A stretch of 64,000 nucleotides of DNA from CAXBMB01 sp052078155 (GCA_052078155.1 JBQJBP010000001.1:744001-808000); one strand, 5' to 3'. Numbered from the stretch's first letter, positions 26,292 to 35,429 are shown. The notes: generated by a model not told the origin, from the sequence alone. Program-made: numbers and translations.

Positions 26292-27194
26292 ATGCTTTAC
26301 ACCCAATTGCGCGCTTTTCACGGTGTTGCCACAGAAGGTGGCTTTACGGCGGCTTCACGCGTGCTGAATGTGGGCCAGCCGACCCTGACCAGCCACGTCA
26401 AAGCCCTGGAAGTGAACTTTGATGTGGAACTCTTTCATCGCCGGGGGCGGCGCGTGGTGCTGACACAAGCCGGTCACGAGCTCTTTCAGCTGACCCGGCG
26501 CATGCTGCATCTGGAAGAAGAATCCAACGACCTGCTGCAGGCCTTTGGCGGGCTGCATCGCGGGGTCCTGCAGGTGGGCGCAGTCGGCCCCTATCACGCA
26601 ACAGAAATGCTCAGCACCTTCAGTGAGCGGTACCCCGACATCAGGCTGTCAGTCGCCGTCGGCAACTCGCGGGAAATGGTGACACAGCTGCTGGATTACC
26701 GCGTCGACGTCGCAGTCCTTGCCCATGTGGAAGACAACCCGCACATCCACGCCATTCCCTACAGCCGTCACCCCGTTGTGGTCTTTGCGCACAAGTCCCA
26801 CCCCTTTTTTGGCCGGCAATCACTTCGCTTGAGGGAACTGGAAGGGCAGCGCATGGTTCTGAGGGAACAGGGTTCGACCACAAGACTGGCCTTTGAACAG
26901 GCCTTGGCCGATCAGGGCGTATCCATATCCCCTGTAATGGAGATTGGCAGTCGGGAAGCCGTTTGGCTGGCCGTCGCCAAAGGCATTGGACTTGGGGTCG
27001 TGTCAGACATCGAGTTTATCCCCCATCCGGACATTCTGCCGATCACGGTGACCGATGCCGACATCTATACAACCGCCCATGTAGCCTGTCTGGAAGACAG
27101 AAAGGACTCCCGGATGATCCGGGCTTTCTTTGAGGTGGCCGAACTGGGCCGCCTCTCACGTCAGGAACAAAGCCCTGTCACAGAAGTTACCTAA
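26292..27194 (+). CDS. LysR-family regulator, divergent from phnDCEE
   Basis: A 300-residue LysR regulator with the N-terminal helix-turn-helix (MLYTQLRAFHGVATEGGF and LNVGQPTLTSHVKAL) and an effector domain. It opens with the same M-x-Y-x-QLRAFHxVA pattern as the LysR next to phnW, in line with the aminoethylphosphonate-associated LysR type. It is divergent from phnD. Two-domain length is normal. The 3' end overlaps open frame space ahead of the MFS gene by none of its coding sequence; 100 bp separate them on the same strand, so the two may share a transcript. Confidence 0.9.
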   Translation: MLYTQLRAFHGVATEGGFTAASRVLNVGQPTLTSHVKALEVNFDVELFHRRGRRVVLTQAGHELFQLTRRMLHLEEESNDLLQAFGGLHRGVLQVGAVGPYHATEMLSTFSERYPDIRLSVAVGNSREMVTQLLDYRVDVAVLAHVEDNPHIHAIPYSRHPVVVFAHKSHPFFGRQSLRLRELEGQRMVLREQGSTTRLAFEQALADQGVSISPVMEIGSREAVWLAVAKGIGLGVVSDIEFIPHPDILPITVTDADIYTTAHVACLEDRKDSRMIRAFFEVAELGRLSRQEQSPVTEVT

Positions 27195-27294
27195 ACAATC
27201 GCCCACTCAACCGCAAAACTGCGACCATCATCGAATTAACGTTCCACCCTCAGACTTCGAGCTCACAAACCAGCAGGCCAATCAGGTTACCCCA

Positions 27295-28485
27295 ATGACA
27301 CGCTCCCCCGAAATCCTCCTCCTGGCCATTGGCGAAACCCTGATCTGGGCGCTGATCTACTATGTCTTTCCGGCTCTTTTGCTGACCTGGGAACAGGATC
27401 TGGGCTGGTCGAAGGCGGATCTGACCGCCGCCATTGCCCTGGCAGTCCTGGTTTCTGCGGTGGCGTCTCCGCTGGCAGGCCGGATCATCGACAAGGGTCA
27501 TGGTCCCCTGCTGCTGGGCGGGTCAGCAGCGCTGGGGGGACTGGGGTTGATCCTGCTGTCGATGGTGACAGAACTTTGGCAGTTTCAGGCCATCTGGGTG
27601 GTGATGGGGCTTGCCATGGCGGGCTGCCTCTATGAACCCTGCTTTGCCTTGGTTACGCGGGTGCGCCGGGGCAACGCCAAACAAGCCATCATTCTCATTA
27701 CGCTGGCCGCCGGCTTTGCCAGCACCATCAGTTTTCCGACGACCTACAGCCTGGTGGAAGCTGTCGGCTGGCGCAGCACCTGCCTGATTTTTGCGGCAGT
27801 GGTGCTGGGGGTCGTCACGCCCATCCTCTGGTATGGCGGGCGCCTGCTGGAAGCAAACTATGTCGCCACCGCAAGCGGTCCGGATGAAGAGGTCACAGAG
27901 CGCAGTTTCCTGAAACGACCGGCCTTCTGGTTTCTGGCCATTGGCTTTGCTTTCATTGCCACCACCCACGGTGCCACCATTCAGCATATGCTGCCCATCC
28001 TCAACGAGCGGGGCCTGTCACAGGAAATGGCCGTTCTTGCGGCATCATTTGTGGGGCCAATGCAGGTGGCTGGGCGTCTGGCCATGATGGCGTCTGAACG
28101 CTATCTCTCCCACCATGGGGTCGCCATCGCCGCCTTTCTCATGATGGGACTGGCCAATGTCTGCCTGCTGTTCAGCGGCCTTTCCCCGGCATTTGTCTCC
28201 GGCTTTGTGCTGTTGTTTGGTTCGGCTTACGGCACCGTCAGCATTCTGCGCCCTCTCCTGGCCCGCGACATTCTTGGCAATGAACGCTTTGGGGCTAAAT
28301 CCGGGGCACTGGCCCTGCCTTATCTGGCCGGATCAGCGCTCGCCCCCTTCATAGGCTCCCTGCTCTGGGAACTGGGAGGATATGATTTGATGATCCTGAT
28401 TTTAATGGCGCTCATTGCCCTGGGCACGGCCTTCTATCTGGTGGCCCATTATCTGGCCGGGGCGACCAGTTCCCCTGAGACCTGA
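27295..28485 (+). CDS. MFS transporter inside the phosphonate region
   Basis: A 396-residue major-facilitator protein with 12 predicted membrane helices in two halves, a central cytoplasmic loop at about residues 190-205, and an MFS motif-A-like segment GRIIDKGHGP (about 61-70). The subfamily resembles monocarboxylate/oxalate-formate-type carriers, but the substrate is not readable. It follows the LysR gene on the same strand by 100 bp and runs toward the phnY end. Candidate roles are uptake of a phosphonate or export of a product such as glycine betaine; both are inference. The ATG at 27295 has an upstream CAGG at rather long spacing; the upstream open frame overlaps the LysR gene. Confidence 0.75.
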   Translation: MTRSPEILLLAIGETLIWALIYYVFPALLLTWEQDLGWSKADLTAAIALAVLVSAVASPLAGRIIDKGHGPLLLGGSAALGGLGLILLSMVTELWQFQAIWVVMGLAMAGCLYEPCFALVTRVRRGNAKQAIILITLAAGFASTISFPTTYSLVEAVGWRSTCLIFAAVVLGVVTPILWYGGRLLEANYVATASGPDEEVTERSFLKRPAFWFLAIGFAFIATTHGATIQHMLPILNERGLSQEMAVLAASFVGPMQVAGRLAMMASERYLSHHGVAIAAFLMMGLANVCLLFSGLSPAFVSGFVLLFGSAYGTVSILRPLLARDILGNERFGAKSGALALPYLAGSALAPFIGSLLWELGGYDLMILILMALIALGTAFYLVAHYLAGATSSPET

Positions 28486-28490
28486 GCAGA

Positions 28491-28525
28491 CAAAAAAAGG
28501 GCTGCGCAGGATCTCCGCGCAGCCC
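28491..28525 (-). terminator. Terminator of phnW-phnA-phnY
   Basis: A perfect 9-bp stem GGGCTGCGC / GCGCAGCCC is followed on the - strand by seven T. It sits 26 bp after the phnY stop codon and immediately after the convergent MFS gene. Confidence 0.85.
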
Positions 28526-28550
28526 AGTGACTAGCCTTCATGCTCAGGAA

Positions 28551-30017
28551 CTAGAACCAAGGCAGGGAATAGGTTTTGACGTTGGTGAAGGACTTCATGG
28601 CTTCCTGCACGCCTTCTTTGTAGCCAAGACCAGAGTCTTTGATGCCACCGAAGGGGGACATCTCAATCCGGTAGCCAGGAACTTCCCAGACGTTGACAGT
28701 GCCAACCCGCAGTTCCTTGATGAACCGCTGAATGTGCTCCCAGTTATTGGTGCACACACCAGAACTCAGACCAAAGGCAGTGGAGTTGGAAATCTCGATC
28801 AGGCGATCCAGATTGGGGCAGCGAATGATGGGAATGGCCGGACCAAAAGTCTCTTCACGGACCAGCTCACAATCGAACGGCACCTTGTCCACCACCATGG
28901 GCGGGAAGACGGCCCCCTGGCGTTCCGGGCCATAGAGCAGTTCTGCCCCCAGGCTGACTGCATCTTTGACACGGGCTTCGAACATTTTCGCCGCGTCTTC
29001 AGTGATGACGGTGCCCAGATCGGTATCCGGGTTCATCGGATCCCCGAATTTGATCTTCTTGGCCTTTTCAGCCACCAGAGCCACAAACTCGTCAGCAGCC
29101 TCTTCCATGCACAGAATGCGTTTTACGGCAGTGCAGCGCTGTCCGGAGTTCTTGGTGGCACCGGCCACGGCCAGCTCAGCGGCTTTGTCCAGATCCGCAT
29201 CGGGCATGATGATCAGGGGGTCATTGCCGCCCAGTTCCAGTACGGTCCGACGGTAACCGGCTTTCTCGGCAATGTATTTGCCCACGCCCACAGACCCGGT
29301 AAAGGTCACCAGTTCAGCGTGCGGGTTGGTGATCATTTCATCGCCCAGACCTTCGGGAACGCCTGTCACAACCTGATACATTTCAGGCGGCAAACCGGCT
29401 TCATAGAGAATGTCCGCCAGCTTCAGGGAAGCAAAAGGCGTCATTTCTGCGGGCTTGAGCACCATGCAGTTGTTGGTGGCAATGGACGGCGCGATCTTGT
29501 GCGCCACCATGTTGAGCGGGTGGTTGAAAGGCGTGATCGCGGAAATGGCGGTCAGCGGTTCGCGGGTCGTGAAAATCTTACGCTGCTTGCCGTGAGGTGT
29601 CAGATCACAGGAGAAGATCTCCCCGTCGTCTTTCAGGCTCAGATGGGCTGCAAAGTGGAAGACATCGTACGCCCGACCGGCTTCATACATAGAGTCCTTC
29701 AAGGACAATCCGGCTTCCAGCGTGATGAGATGAGCCATCTCTTCTTTGCGTTCCACCAGAATCTCGGCTGTCCGCTGCAGGATCTGCGCACGGTCATGAC
29801 GGGTCAGGGTCGGCTGATAAGCGGCGGCAATCTCAAACGCCTGCTTTGCATGTTCTGCCGTGCCGTAAGGCGTGGAGCCGATGACTTCCCCGGTATAGGG
29901 ATAGATCACGTCCACACGCCGGTCCGTGTCGACCTTCTTGCCGCCAATACGCATGGTCTCATGGATCGGCGTGCTGACCAGGGAAGACGGGCTGGTTGTT
30001 TTTTCGATAGCTGACAT
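28551..30017 (-). CDS. phnY: Phosphonoacetaldehyde dehydrogenase
   Basis: A 488-residue aldehyde dehydrogenase that oxidises phosphonoacetaldehyde to phosphonoacetate with NAD+. Visible elements are ITPFNHPLN (about 164-172), FTGSVGVGKYIAEKAG, LELGGNDPLI with the general-base Glu, and NSGQRCTAVKR with the nucleophile Cys. The operon order phnW-phnA-phnY makes the assignment secure: PhnW supplies the aldehyde and PhnA consumes the product. It is the last gene, 122 bp after phnA. Confidence 0.93.
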   Translation of the reverse strand: MSAIEKTTSPSSLVSTPIHETMRIGGKKVDTDRRVDVIYPYTGEVIGSTPYGTAEHAKQAFEIAAAYQPTLTRHDRAQILQRTAEILVERKEEMAHLITLEAGLSLKDSMYEAGRAYDVFHFAAHLSLKDDGEIFSCDLTPHGKQRKIFTTREPLTAISAITPFNHPLNMVAHKIAPSIATNNCMVLKPAEMTPFASLKLADILYEAGLPPEMYQVVTGVPEGLGDEMITNPHAELVTFTGSVGVGKYIAEKAGYRRTVLELGGNDPLIIMPDADLDKAAELAVAGATKNSGQRCTAVKRILCMEEAADEFVALVAEKAKKIKFGDPMNPDTDLGTVITEDAAKMFEARVKDAVSLGAELLYGPERQGAVFPPMVVDKVPFDCELVREETFGPAIPIIRCPNLDRLIEISNSTAFGLSSGVCTNNWEHIQRFIKELRVGTVNVWEVPGYRIEMSPFGGIKDSGLGYKEGVQEAMKSFTNVKTYSLPWF

Positions 30018-30139
30018 AGGGTTTACCTTTTGTCGGGGGCAAAGGTGGTTTCAGCATCTCTTGCCGAAACCACCAGAAGTGATGTGTCTGCGTTGTAACT
30101 GCGTTTCCGGGGCTGCCATGCCCCCTTGAAACAGAAGCC

Positions 30140-31405
30140 TTATTCAGCTGCAGCAGTCTGCGAACCAGTCAGGTTGTTCAGCGCGACGTGGAAGATATCG
30201 AAGTTCCGCAGCTGATGGCCTTCCGGCAGATTGGCAACCGGCTGGTTGAAAATCAGCGGCACGGTCTGCTCTGACAGACCACCGTGACTGCGCAGCGGTT
30301 CTTTCAGGGCCGAAAGGTCGTGCCGGGCCGGGCTGCTGCCCAGGGCCCAGGCTTCCTGAGAGATGACCACAATGTCACCAAGACGGTCAGCAGGCAGGCC
30401 AAAACGCTCACAGGCTTCAGCCTGAGTGACCGCCGTTTCCACGCCGTCGACGCCTTTCAGTTCTTCCAGCAGACCCGGCACATCGCAGCCCTCGGGCAGG
30501 TAAGCCGTGGCATAGCCCCCCAAAGCGCCGTGGTGAACCACATAGGGATCGGTGATCGGCAGGATCACGCGGGATTCGCCATCACCCAACAGACCATCGA
30601 GATGGTCCTGCAGGTAAATCACGTTGGGTTCACCGCCCTCATTGTGCTTGGCGCTCATGCCATGATCTGCCGTCAGAGCCAGGGTGCAGCCCAGAGCGTC
30701 GAGCTGAGCCCAGTAGCTGTCCATCATAGCGTAGAAGGCATTGGCCTCTGCGGTACCGGGCGCATGTTTGTGCTGCACATAGTCGGTGGTCGAGAGATAC
30801 ATGAGATCAGGGCGATGCTCTTCCATCACCTTCACACCGGCGGCAAAAACGAACTCTGACAGGTCAGCGCTGTAAACCGACGGTACAGGTTTCCCAACCA
30901 GATCGTTCAGCTTCTCAATGCCATTGTGGGTGAAATCTGCTTCATCGGATTTTTCAGATGAAAAGCAGATGGACCCTCCCTGACCGAAGCTCAGGCCGTT
31001 ACCCAGCAGGCGCCGCAGCTTGTCTTTGGCGGTGACAACGGCCACCTTGGCACCTGCGGCTTCGAAGGCCGCGAAGATGGTGCCTGCCCGCAGGAATTTG
31101 GGGTCATTCATCATGACTTCTTCGCCACTGTCCGGGTCGAGGAAGAAGTTGCCGGAGATGCCATGCACTGCAGGCGGCTGTCCGGTCACGATGGAAAGGT
31201 TGTTGGGGTTGGTGAAGCTGGGCACCACACAGTGGGCGCGCAAGTCCGCCCCCCGGGCCAGCATCTTTTCGGTGTAAGGCATCTGGCCGGCAGCCACAGC
31301 CTTTTCGATGTAATCAGGTTCAGAACCGTCAATGCACACCACGACCAACGGCTGCTTGGGCCAGGGATAGGTGCGATTGTTTACGGTAATGTCTTGCTTG
31401 CTCAT
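30140..31405 (-). CDS. phnA: Phosphonoacetate hydrolase
   Basis: A 421-residue zinc enzyme of the alkaline phosphatase/nucleotide pyrophosphatase superfamily that splits phosphonoacetate to acetate and phosphate. The metal and active-site residues are visible: Asp in VVCIDGSEPDY, Thr nucleophile in PSFTNPNN, Asp and His in STTDYVQHKHAPG, Asp-His in LTADHGM and a C-terminal His in RSHGGLSEQ. Length is normal. The start ATG at 31405 fits known N-termini (MSK-x-DITVNNRTYPWPK); an ATG three codons upstream is also possible, as GAGGAAAG lies just before it. Confidence 0.95.
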   Translation of the reverse strand: MSKQDITVNNRTYPWPKQPLVVVCIDGSEPDYIEKAVAAGQMPYTEKMLARGADLRAHCVVPSFTNPNNLSIVTGQPPAVHGISGNFFLDPDSGEEVMMNDPKFLRAGTIFAAFEAAGAKVAVVTAKDKLRRLLGNGLSFGQGGSICFSSEKSDEADFTHNGIEKLNDLVGKPVPSVYSADLSEFVFAAGVKVMEEHRPDLMYLSTTDYVQHKHAPGTAEANAFYAMMDSYWAQLDALGCTLALTADHGMSAKHNEGGEPNVIYLQDHLDGLLGDGESRVILPITDPYVVHHGALGGYATAYLPEGCDVPGLLEELKGVDGVETAVTQAEACERFGLPADRLGDIVVISQEAWALGSSPARHDLSALKEPLRSHGGLSEQTVPLIFNQPVANLPEGHQLRNFDIFHVALNNLTGSQTAAAE

Positions 31406-31466
31406 GAGTATCATCTTTCCTCGCCCTTTCGGGCCATTTGGAGGGGCAAGTCGAGGGGGTAAGGTG

Positions 31467-32633
31467 TTACGCAGCCGGTCCGGTCTGCGTCACACCCATT
31501 TCCTGCAAGGTTTCCTTGATCGTCGCCAGGGCGCCGCGGATTTCCGTTTCGCCCAGCCGACCGATGCAGCCAATGCGGAAGGAATCAGCCACGGTCAGTT
31601 TGCCCGGGTAGATCACATATCCACGCTCACGCAGACGATCGTAGAAATCCTGGAAAACAAACTTGGGATCGGAAGGCTGGTGGAAGGTCACGATGATCGG
31701 TGCCTGCAGTTCATCCGGCAGCAGCGTTTCAAAACCCATGTCGCGCATGCCGGTGACCAGAACTTCACAGTTGGCGGCATAGCGACCGCCCCGTCCGGCA
31801 ACACCGCCTTCTTCCACAAACTCTGTGATGGCCTGATCGAAAGCCACAATGCAGTGAGTTGGCGGGGTAAAGCGCCACTGATCGTTCTTTTCCATGGAAA
31901 CCCACTGGTCATGCAGGTCCAGGGTCAGGGAGTGGCAGTTCCCCTGGCAGTCTTCCAGGGCAGAGCGGCGGCTCAGCACGAAGCCCATGCCCGGCACCCC
32001 TTCCAGACACTTGTTGGAAGACGCAGCAATGGCGTCAAACTGAACTTCCTTGGCGGAAACCGGCAAGGCCCCAAAGGCGGACATGGAGTCGATCAACAGA
32101 CGACGGCCCCGCTTGGCCACCACATCAGACACTTCCTTGATGGGATTGAGAATGCCGGAGGTGGTTTCACAGTGGATGACGGCCACATGGGTGATGTCCG
32201 CGTCCTTCTCCAGAGCTTCATCGACCCGGCTGGGATCGACAGGCTGGTTCTCCGCCCACTCCAGGGTGCTGTGAGCCAGGCCTGCCACTTTGCAAATCTT
32301 TGCGATCCGGCTGCCGTACGCGCCGTTGATCAGGATCAGCAGTTTGCCATCGCTGGGCAGGAAGGTGGTGATCATGGCTTCAACGGAGAAAGTGCCGCTG
32401 CCCTGCAGGGGAACAGCCACAAAATCCTCTTCCCCGTCGATGATGGTCAGCAGCTGCTGACGGACCCGCTTGTTGATGGCAATGAAGTGGGTGTCGCGAG
32501 AGCCATAGTCATGCAGCATGGCTTCCTTGACGCTGGGGGAAGTGGTCAGGGGACCAGGGGTCAGAAGCCAGGGATCGCCAGTGGGTGACTGGGCCGGGGC
32601 GCTGCTGTCAGGGCTCAGGGACAGAGTGGACAT
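31467..32633 (-). CDS. phnW: 2-aminoethylphosphonate--pyruvate transaminase
   Basis: A 388-residue PLP enzyme that converts 2-aminoethylphosphonate and pyruvate to phosphonoacetaldehyde and alanine. Family marks are LLTPGPLTTSPSVKEAM near the start, DYGSRD, LIDSMSAFGALP and the PLP lysine in SSNKCLEGVPGMGF. The first gene of the operon; 61 bp separate it from phnA. The ATG at 32633 has GGAGAAAC upstream, whereas the frame stays open to 32774 across the promoter region. No phnX (phosphonatase) is present in the window, so the aldehyde is handled by PhnY and PhnA. Confidence 0.95.
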   Translation of the reverse strand: MSTLSLSPDSSAPAQSPTGDPWLLTPGPLTTSPSVKEAMLHDYGSRDTHFIAINKRVRQQLLTIIDGEEDFVAVPLQGSGTFSVEAMITTFLPSDGKLLILINGAYGSRIAKICKVAGLAHSTLEWAENQPVDPSRVDEALEKDADITHVAVIHCETTSGILNPIKEVSDVVAKRGRRLLIDSMSAFGALPVSAKEVQFDAIAASSNKCLEGVPGMGFVLSRRSALEDCQGNCHSLTLDLHDQWVSMEKNDQWRFTPPTHCIVAFDQAITEFVEEGGVAGRGGRYAANCEVLVTGMRDMGFETLLPDELQAPIIVTFHQPSDPKFVFQDFYDRLRERGYVIYPGKLTVADSFRIGCIGRLGETEIRGALATIKETLQEMGVTQTGPAA

Positions 32634-32889
32634 AACGTCTGTTTCTCCGCTTTCACGAAAAGGGTCTGAAGGGCCGAAAGGACGGGGCTTGCACCAGGGT
32701 GACCGGGTGAGCGGCCACGCCAACTTTCGACAGGTAAAAACTGAAAGAGCTGACCGTTCTGTGTGCCGGGTCAAATCCTTCCAAACCGGAAGCTATACCC
32801 CACAGATGTGACTCTCTTATGTTGTTTATGTGGGAGAATGCTGCCATAAAGCAAATCGATATTCTCAATAAGTAAAATAGGTTTAATCA
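32634..32889. promoter_or_regulatory. Divergent promoter/operator region phnW vs LysR
   Basis: A 256-bp spacer. Close to the LysR start are GAGAAT (32834-32839) and ATTCTC (32861-32866), an inverted pair flanking TGC-CATAAA-GCA. This is a possible operator or hairpin, with less symmetry than the palindromes found at the other two LysR genes. Confidence 0.4.
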
Positions 32890-33759
32890 ATGAATTATAT
32901 CCAGCTGCGCGCCTTTCACGCCGTCGCTCTGGAAGGCAGCTTCACCCGTGCCGCAGAAGCGCTGCATTTGACCCAGCCGACCCTGTCCGGCCAGGTCAAA
33001 GAACTGGAAGAGACTTATGGTATCAAACTCTTCGAACGGCGGGGCCGCGGCATTGAGTTAACCGAACTGGGACGGGCTCTGTTCGATGTCAGCCGGCGGC
33101 ACTTTGCCCTGATATCCGAAGCTGAAGAACTGCTGGTGTCTGCACGCGGACTGGTGCGCGGCACCATTCGTATTTTTGCCGATGCCCCCTATTTGCTGAT
33201 GCCGGCCCTGGCGGCCTTCAAGCGGCGCTATCCCGGCATTCGTCCGGAAATCACCTTTGGCAATTCCAAGCAGGTTACCAGTGCCCTGTTCGACCGGCGG
33301 TGCGACGTGGGCATCTTACCGGAAATTGATCGCGACTCGCGCCTCTATGTTCAGCCCTTTGTCACCGGCCATCTGGTGGCCTTTGTGGACCGGGGACACC
33401 CCTGGTCCCGTCGTCGCTCCATCAAGCTGGAGGAACTGGGCACCGAACAGCTGGTTTTGCGGGAAAAAGGATCCTCCACACGCGTCATTCTGGAACGGGC
33501 CCTTGGACAACAGGGCATTACCCTGCGCGATCCTATGGAAATCGGCAGCCGTGAAGCCGTTCGGGAGGCTGTGGCAGCGGGACTGGGCATCGGCGTGGTG
33601 GCTGAAAGCGAGTTTATCCAGGATGAACGGCTGCATCTGTTGCAACTCAAGGGCCACGGCCTGAAACACAGCACCTCCGTGGCTTGCTTGCTGGAGCGTC
33701 GAAACGTGAGAGTGGTCAGCGCTTTTCTGGACGTATTAAACCAGCATGTGGATCCCTAA
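32890..33759 (+). CDS. LysR-family regulator, divergent from phnW-phnA-phnY
   Basis: A 289-residue LysR regulator of the aminoethylphosphonate-associated type. The helix-turn-helix region (MNYIQLRAFHAVALEGSF, ALHLTQPTLSGQVKELE) is very close to that of the LysR at 26292. The effector domain contains EIGSREAVREAVAAGLGIGVVAESEF, again shared in pattern with the other two. Divergence from phnW predicts activation of that operon by 2-aminoethylphosphonate or an intermediate (inference). Confidence 0.9.
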   Translation: MNYIQLRAFHAVALEGSFTRAAEALHLTQPTLSGQVKELEETYGIKLFERRGRGIELTELGRALFDVSRRHFALISEAEELLVSARGLVRGTIRIFADAPYLLMPALAAFKRRYPGIRPEITFGNSKQVTSALFDRRCDVGILPEIDRDSRLYVQPFVTGHLVAFVDRGHPWSRRRSIKLEELGTEQLVLREKGSSTRVILERALGQQGITLRDPMEIGSREAVREAVAAGLGIGVVAESEFIQDERLHLLQLKGHGLKHSTSVACLLERRNVRVVSAFLDVLNQHVDP

Positions 33760-34088
33760 AGCCATCCGACCGGAAGCGGATTCATCCTGCGCCATCTCGA
33801 AAAGCAACTTTTTTCCAAAGAGTTAGAGAGTGAGCCGTGAGTTGGCCTACCGGCTAAGCAGATCCATCTGGCCCGATCAGACGACAGGTCTTCAGCCCGT
33901 GCCTTTCAGTGCCTGCGGACGGTTCAATTGACCAGCTCTCCTTTTCGACTCTAAACTCTGATCGAAAGCAGCTATCTGCTGCCTGCGGCTTCCAGCTAGA
34001 TCTGGTCAACAGGAGTGTGCATCGATGCATCTGATCTGATTTTTCCCTTCTTCCACCCACAGTGAAAAATCATGAACAGAGGCTTGCC
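33760..34088. other. Intergenic region, nothing recognised
   Basis: About 330 bp between the LysR gene and the kinase-like gene on the same strand. I see no hairpin with T-run, no repeat and no convincing small gene. AGAGG at about 34077 serves the downstream start. Confidence 0.4.
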
Positions 34089-35228
34089 ATGTCTTTGCAA
34101 CGCTCTCCTAAAAACTCTGCCTGTCCGGAGTCCGCCGCTCTGGCCAGGACCGCCCTTCCCGCCTGCCCCAACGGCATTACAGCTGATTGGCTTTCCCACG
34201 CTCTGAAGGCGGAGGGCCATCTCCCTCGCGGCCGGGTGATTTCCCTGGAAATGACCGTTGCCGAAAAAAGCTGGAACGTGGCGCGAACAGCGCGCCTCAA
34301 TCTGGCTTATGACCAACAGGCTCCCAAAACGGCCCCGAAACAGCTTTTCATCAAGATCAGGAAGAGCCGAGACCCTTTCTGCGACATCGTGCCAGGTGAA
34401 GCCGCCTTTTACCTTGAGGCGCCTCGCCAGGGTCTGCCGCTGGCCCCCTGTTACGGGGCCTTTATCGATGATGCCGGAGAAACCAGTGTCATTCTGCTGG
34501 CTGATTTAAGTGCCGGATACCATCAAACTGAGTGGCCCCTGCCCCCAAGCCGTGCTGGCTGTGAAGCAGCTGTAAAAGCCCTTGCGAGCATTCACGGCCA
34601 TTGGTGGAGCCACGATCTGCAGAACCTGTCATTTAACGGCATCACCCTGAAGGACCGAACGGAGAACCTCAGAACCTATCTGGACAGGCTCTGCCCCGCG
34701 TTCCTGAACCACCTGGGTGACCTGCTGAGCCCCGGACGCCGGGAAGTCATGAGCCGGGTCTGCCAGGCCCTGCCTGATCTTCTGGCAAACCGATTGTCCG
34801 GCCCCCTGCCGATCACCAGAATCAACGGCGATCCTCATTGCTGGAACTTTTTCTTTGCCAACGCCCCCGATGATCCCGTTATGCAGGAGTGCCTGATCAT
34901 CGATTGGGAAGACTGGCACTATCATCCCGGCCCCTTTGATCTGGCTTACATGATGGCCCTGCAATGGTATCCGGATCGGCGGCAAAGACTGGAGCAGCCC
35001 CTGCTGGAGATCTACTATCAGGCGCTTCCTGCTCCTATCCGTCAGAGCTACAGTCGGAAAGACCTGCAGACAGACTACCGATTGGGCCACCTTCATAACT
35101 TCATCGTGCCCTGTTTTCAGTTGGAAATGGGCATCGGCCCGGCCAGTTGGTGGGACCTGTTGGAGCGGCTGTTTCTGGCTTACCAGGACCTGAACTGCGA
35201 AGCGCTGCTTCCTACTCACGATTTCTAG
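34089..35228 (+). CDS. Aminoglycoside-phosphotransferase-fold small-molecule kinase-like protein
   Basis: A 379-residue protein of the APH/choline-kinase-like superfamily. The N-lobe has a Lys in LFIKIRKSR (about 88-96). The catalytic loop reads INGDPHCWN with Asp248 and Asn253, but the usual His two before the Asp is Asn246. The DFG-equivalent is IIDWEDWHYHPGPFDLAYM. The substrate is unknown. It is flanked by aminoethylphosphonate genes on both sides, so an aminoalcohol or phosphonate-derived metabolite is plausible, though relatives elsewhere have various roles. The start ATG at 34089 has AGAGG upstream; a GTG at 34062 is the alternative. Confidence 0.72.
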   Translation: MSLQRSPKNSACPESAALARTALPACPNGITADWLSHALKAEGHLPRGRVISLEMTVAEKSWNVARTARLNLAYDQQAPKTAPKQLFIKIRKSRDPFCDIVPGEAAFYLEAPRQGLPLAPCYGAFIDDAGETSVILLADLSAGYHQTEWPLPPSRAGCEAAVKALASIHGHWWSHDLQNLSFNGITLKDRTENLRTYLDRLCPAFLNHLGDLLSPGRREVMSRVCQALPDLLANRLSGPLPITRINGDPHCWNFFFANAPDDPVMQECLIIDWEDWHYHPGPFDLAYMMALQWYPDRRQRLEQPLLEIYYQALPAPIRQSYSRKDLQTDYRLGHLHNFIVPCFQLEMGIGPASWWDLLERLFLAYQDLNCEALLPTHDF

Positions 35229-35254
35229 AGTGTTATCGACAGAAGTCGAAGCGG

Positions 35255-35340
35255 CTTGCGCTCCGCTTCTGTTGCTTATCATCCTCTAACAGGTTGAAAA
35301 GAGGCTTATTCACGCTTAAAGCGTCATCACGAATTGATTC
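35255..35340 (-). repeat. Interspersed repeat, copy 3 (inverted, diverged)
   Basis: Read on the - strand this stretch has AATTCGTGATGACGCTTTAAGCGTGAA, then CTCTTTTCA and GTTAGAGGATGA, then an AGCGCAAG-type end. These blocks occur in the same order and spacing as in copies 1 and 2, but with clearly lower identity. (The first block is given here as two joined motifs: AATTCGTGATGACGC and TTTAAGCGTGAA.). Confidence 0.6.
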
Positions 35341-35386
35341 CAAACAAGACGATAAGATTCTAGTGCGGCATGCCGTAGCTCATAAA

Positions 35387-35429
35387 AGAAAGAGCCCCCA
35401 ATCCTGGGAGGATTGAGGGCTCTTTTTTG
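35387..35429. terminator. Bidirectional terminator between kinase-like gene and AEP transporter
   Basis: A long stem AGAGCCC(C)CAATCCT / AGGATTGAGGGCTCT is followed by TTTTTT on the + strand and CTTTCTTTT on the - strand. It lies 30 bp after the permease stop. Confidence 0.8.

Noticed and set aside
28527..30014. 495-codon open frame on the + strand opposite phnY
   Set aside because: It is the exact antisense of a strongly supported gene, has no domain pattern and no ribosome site; typical shadow frame in GC-rich DNA.
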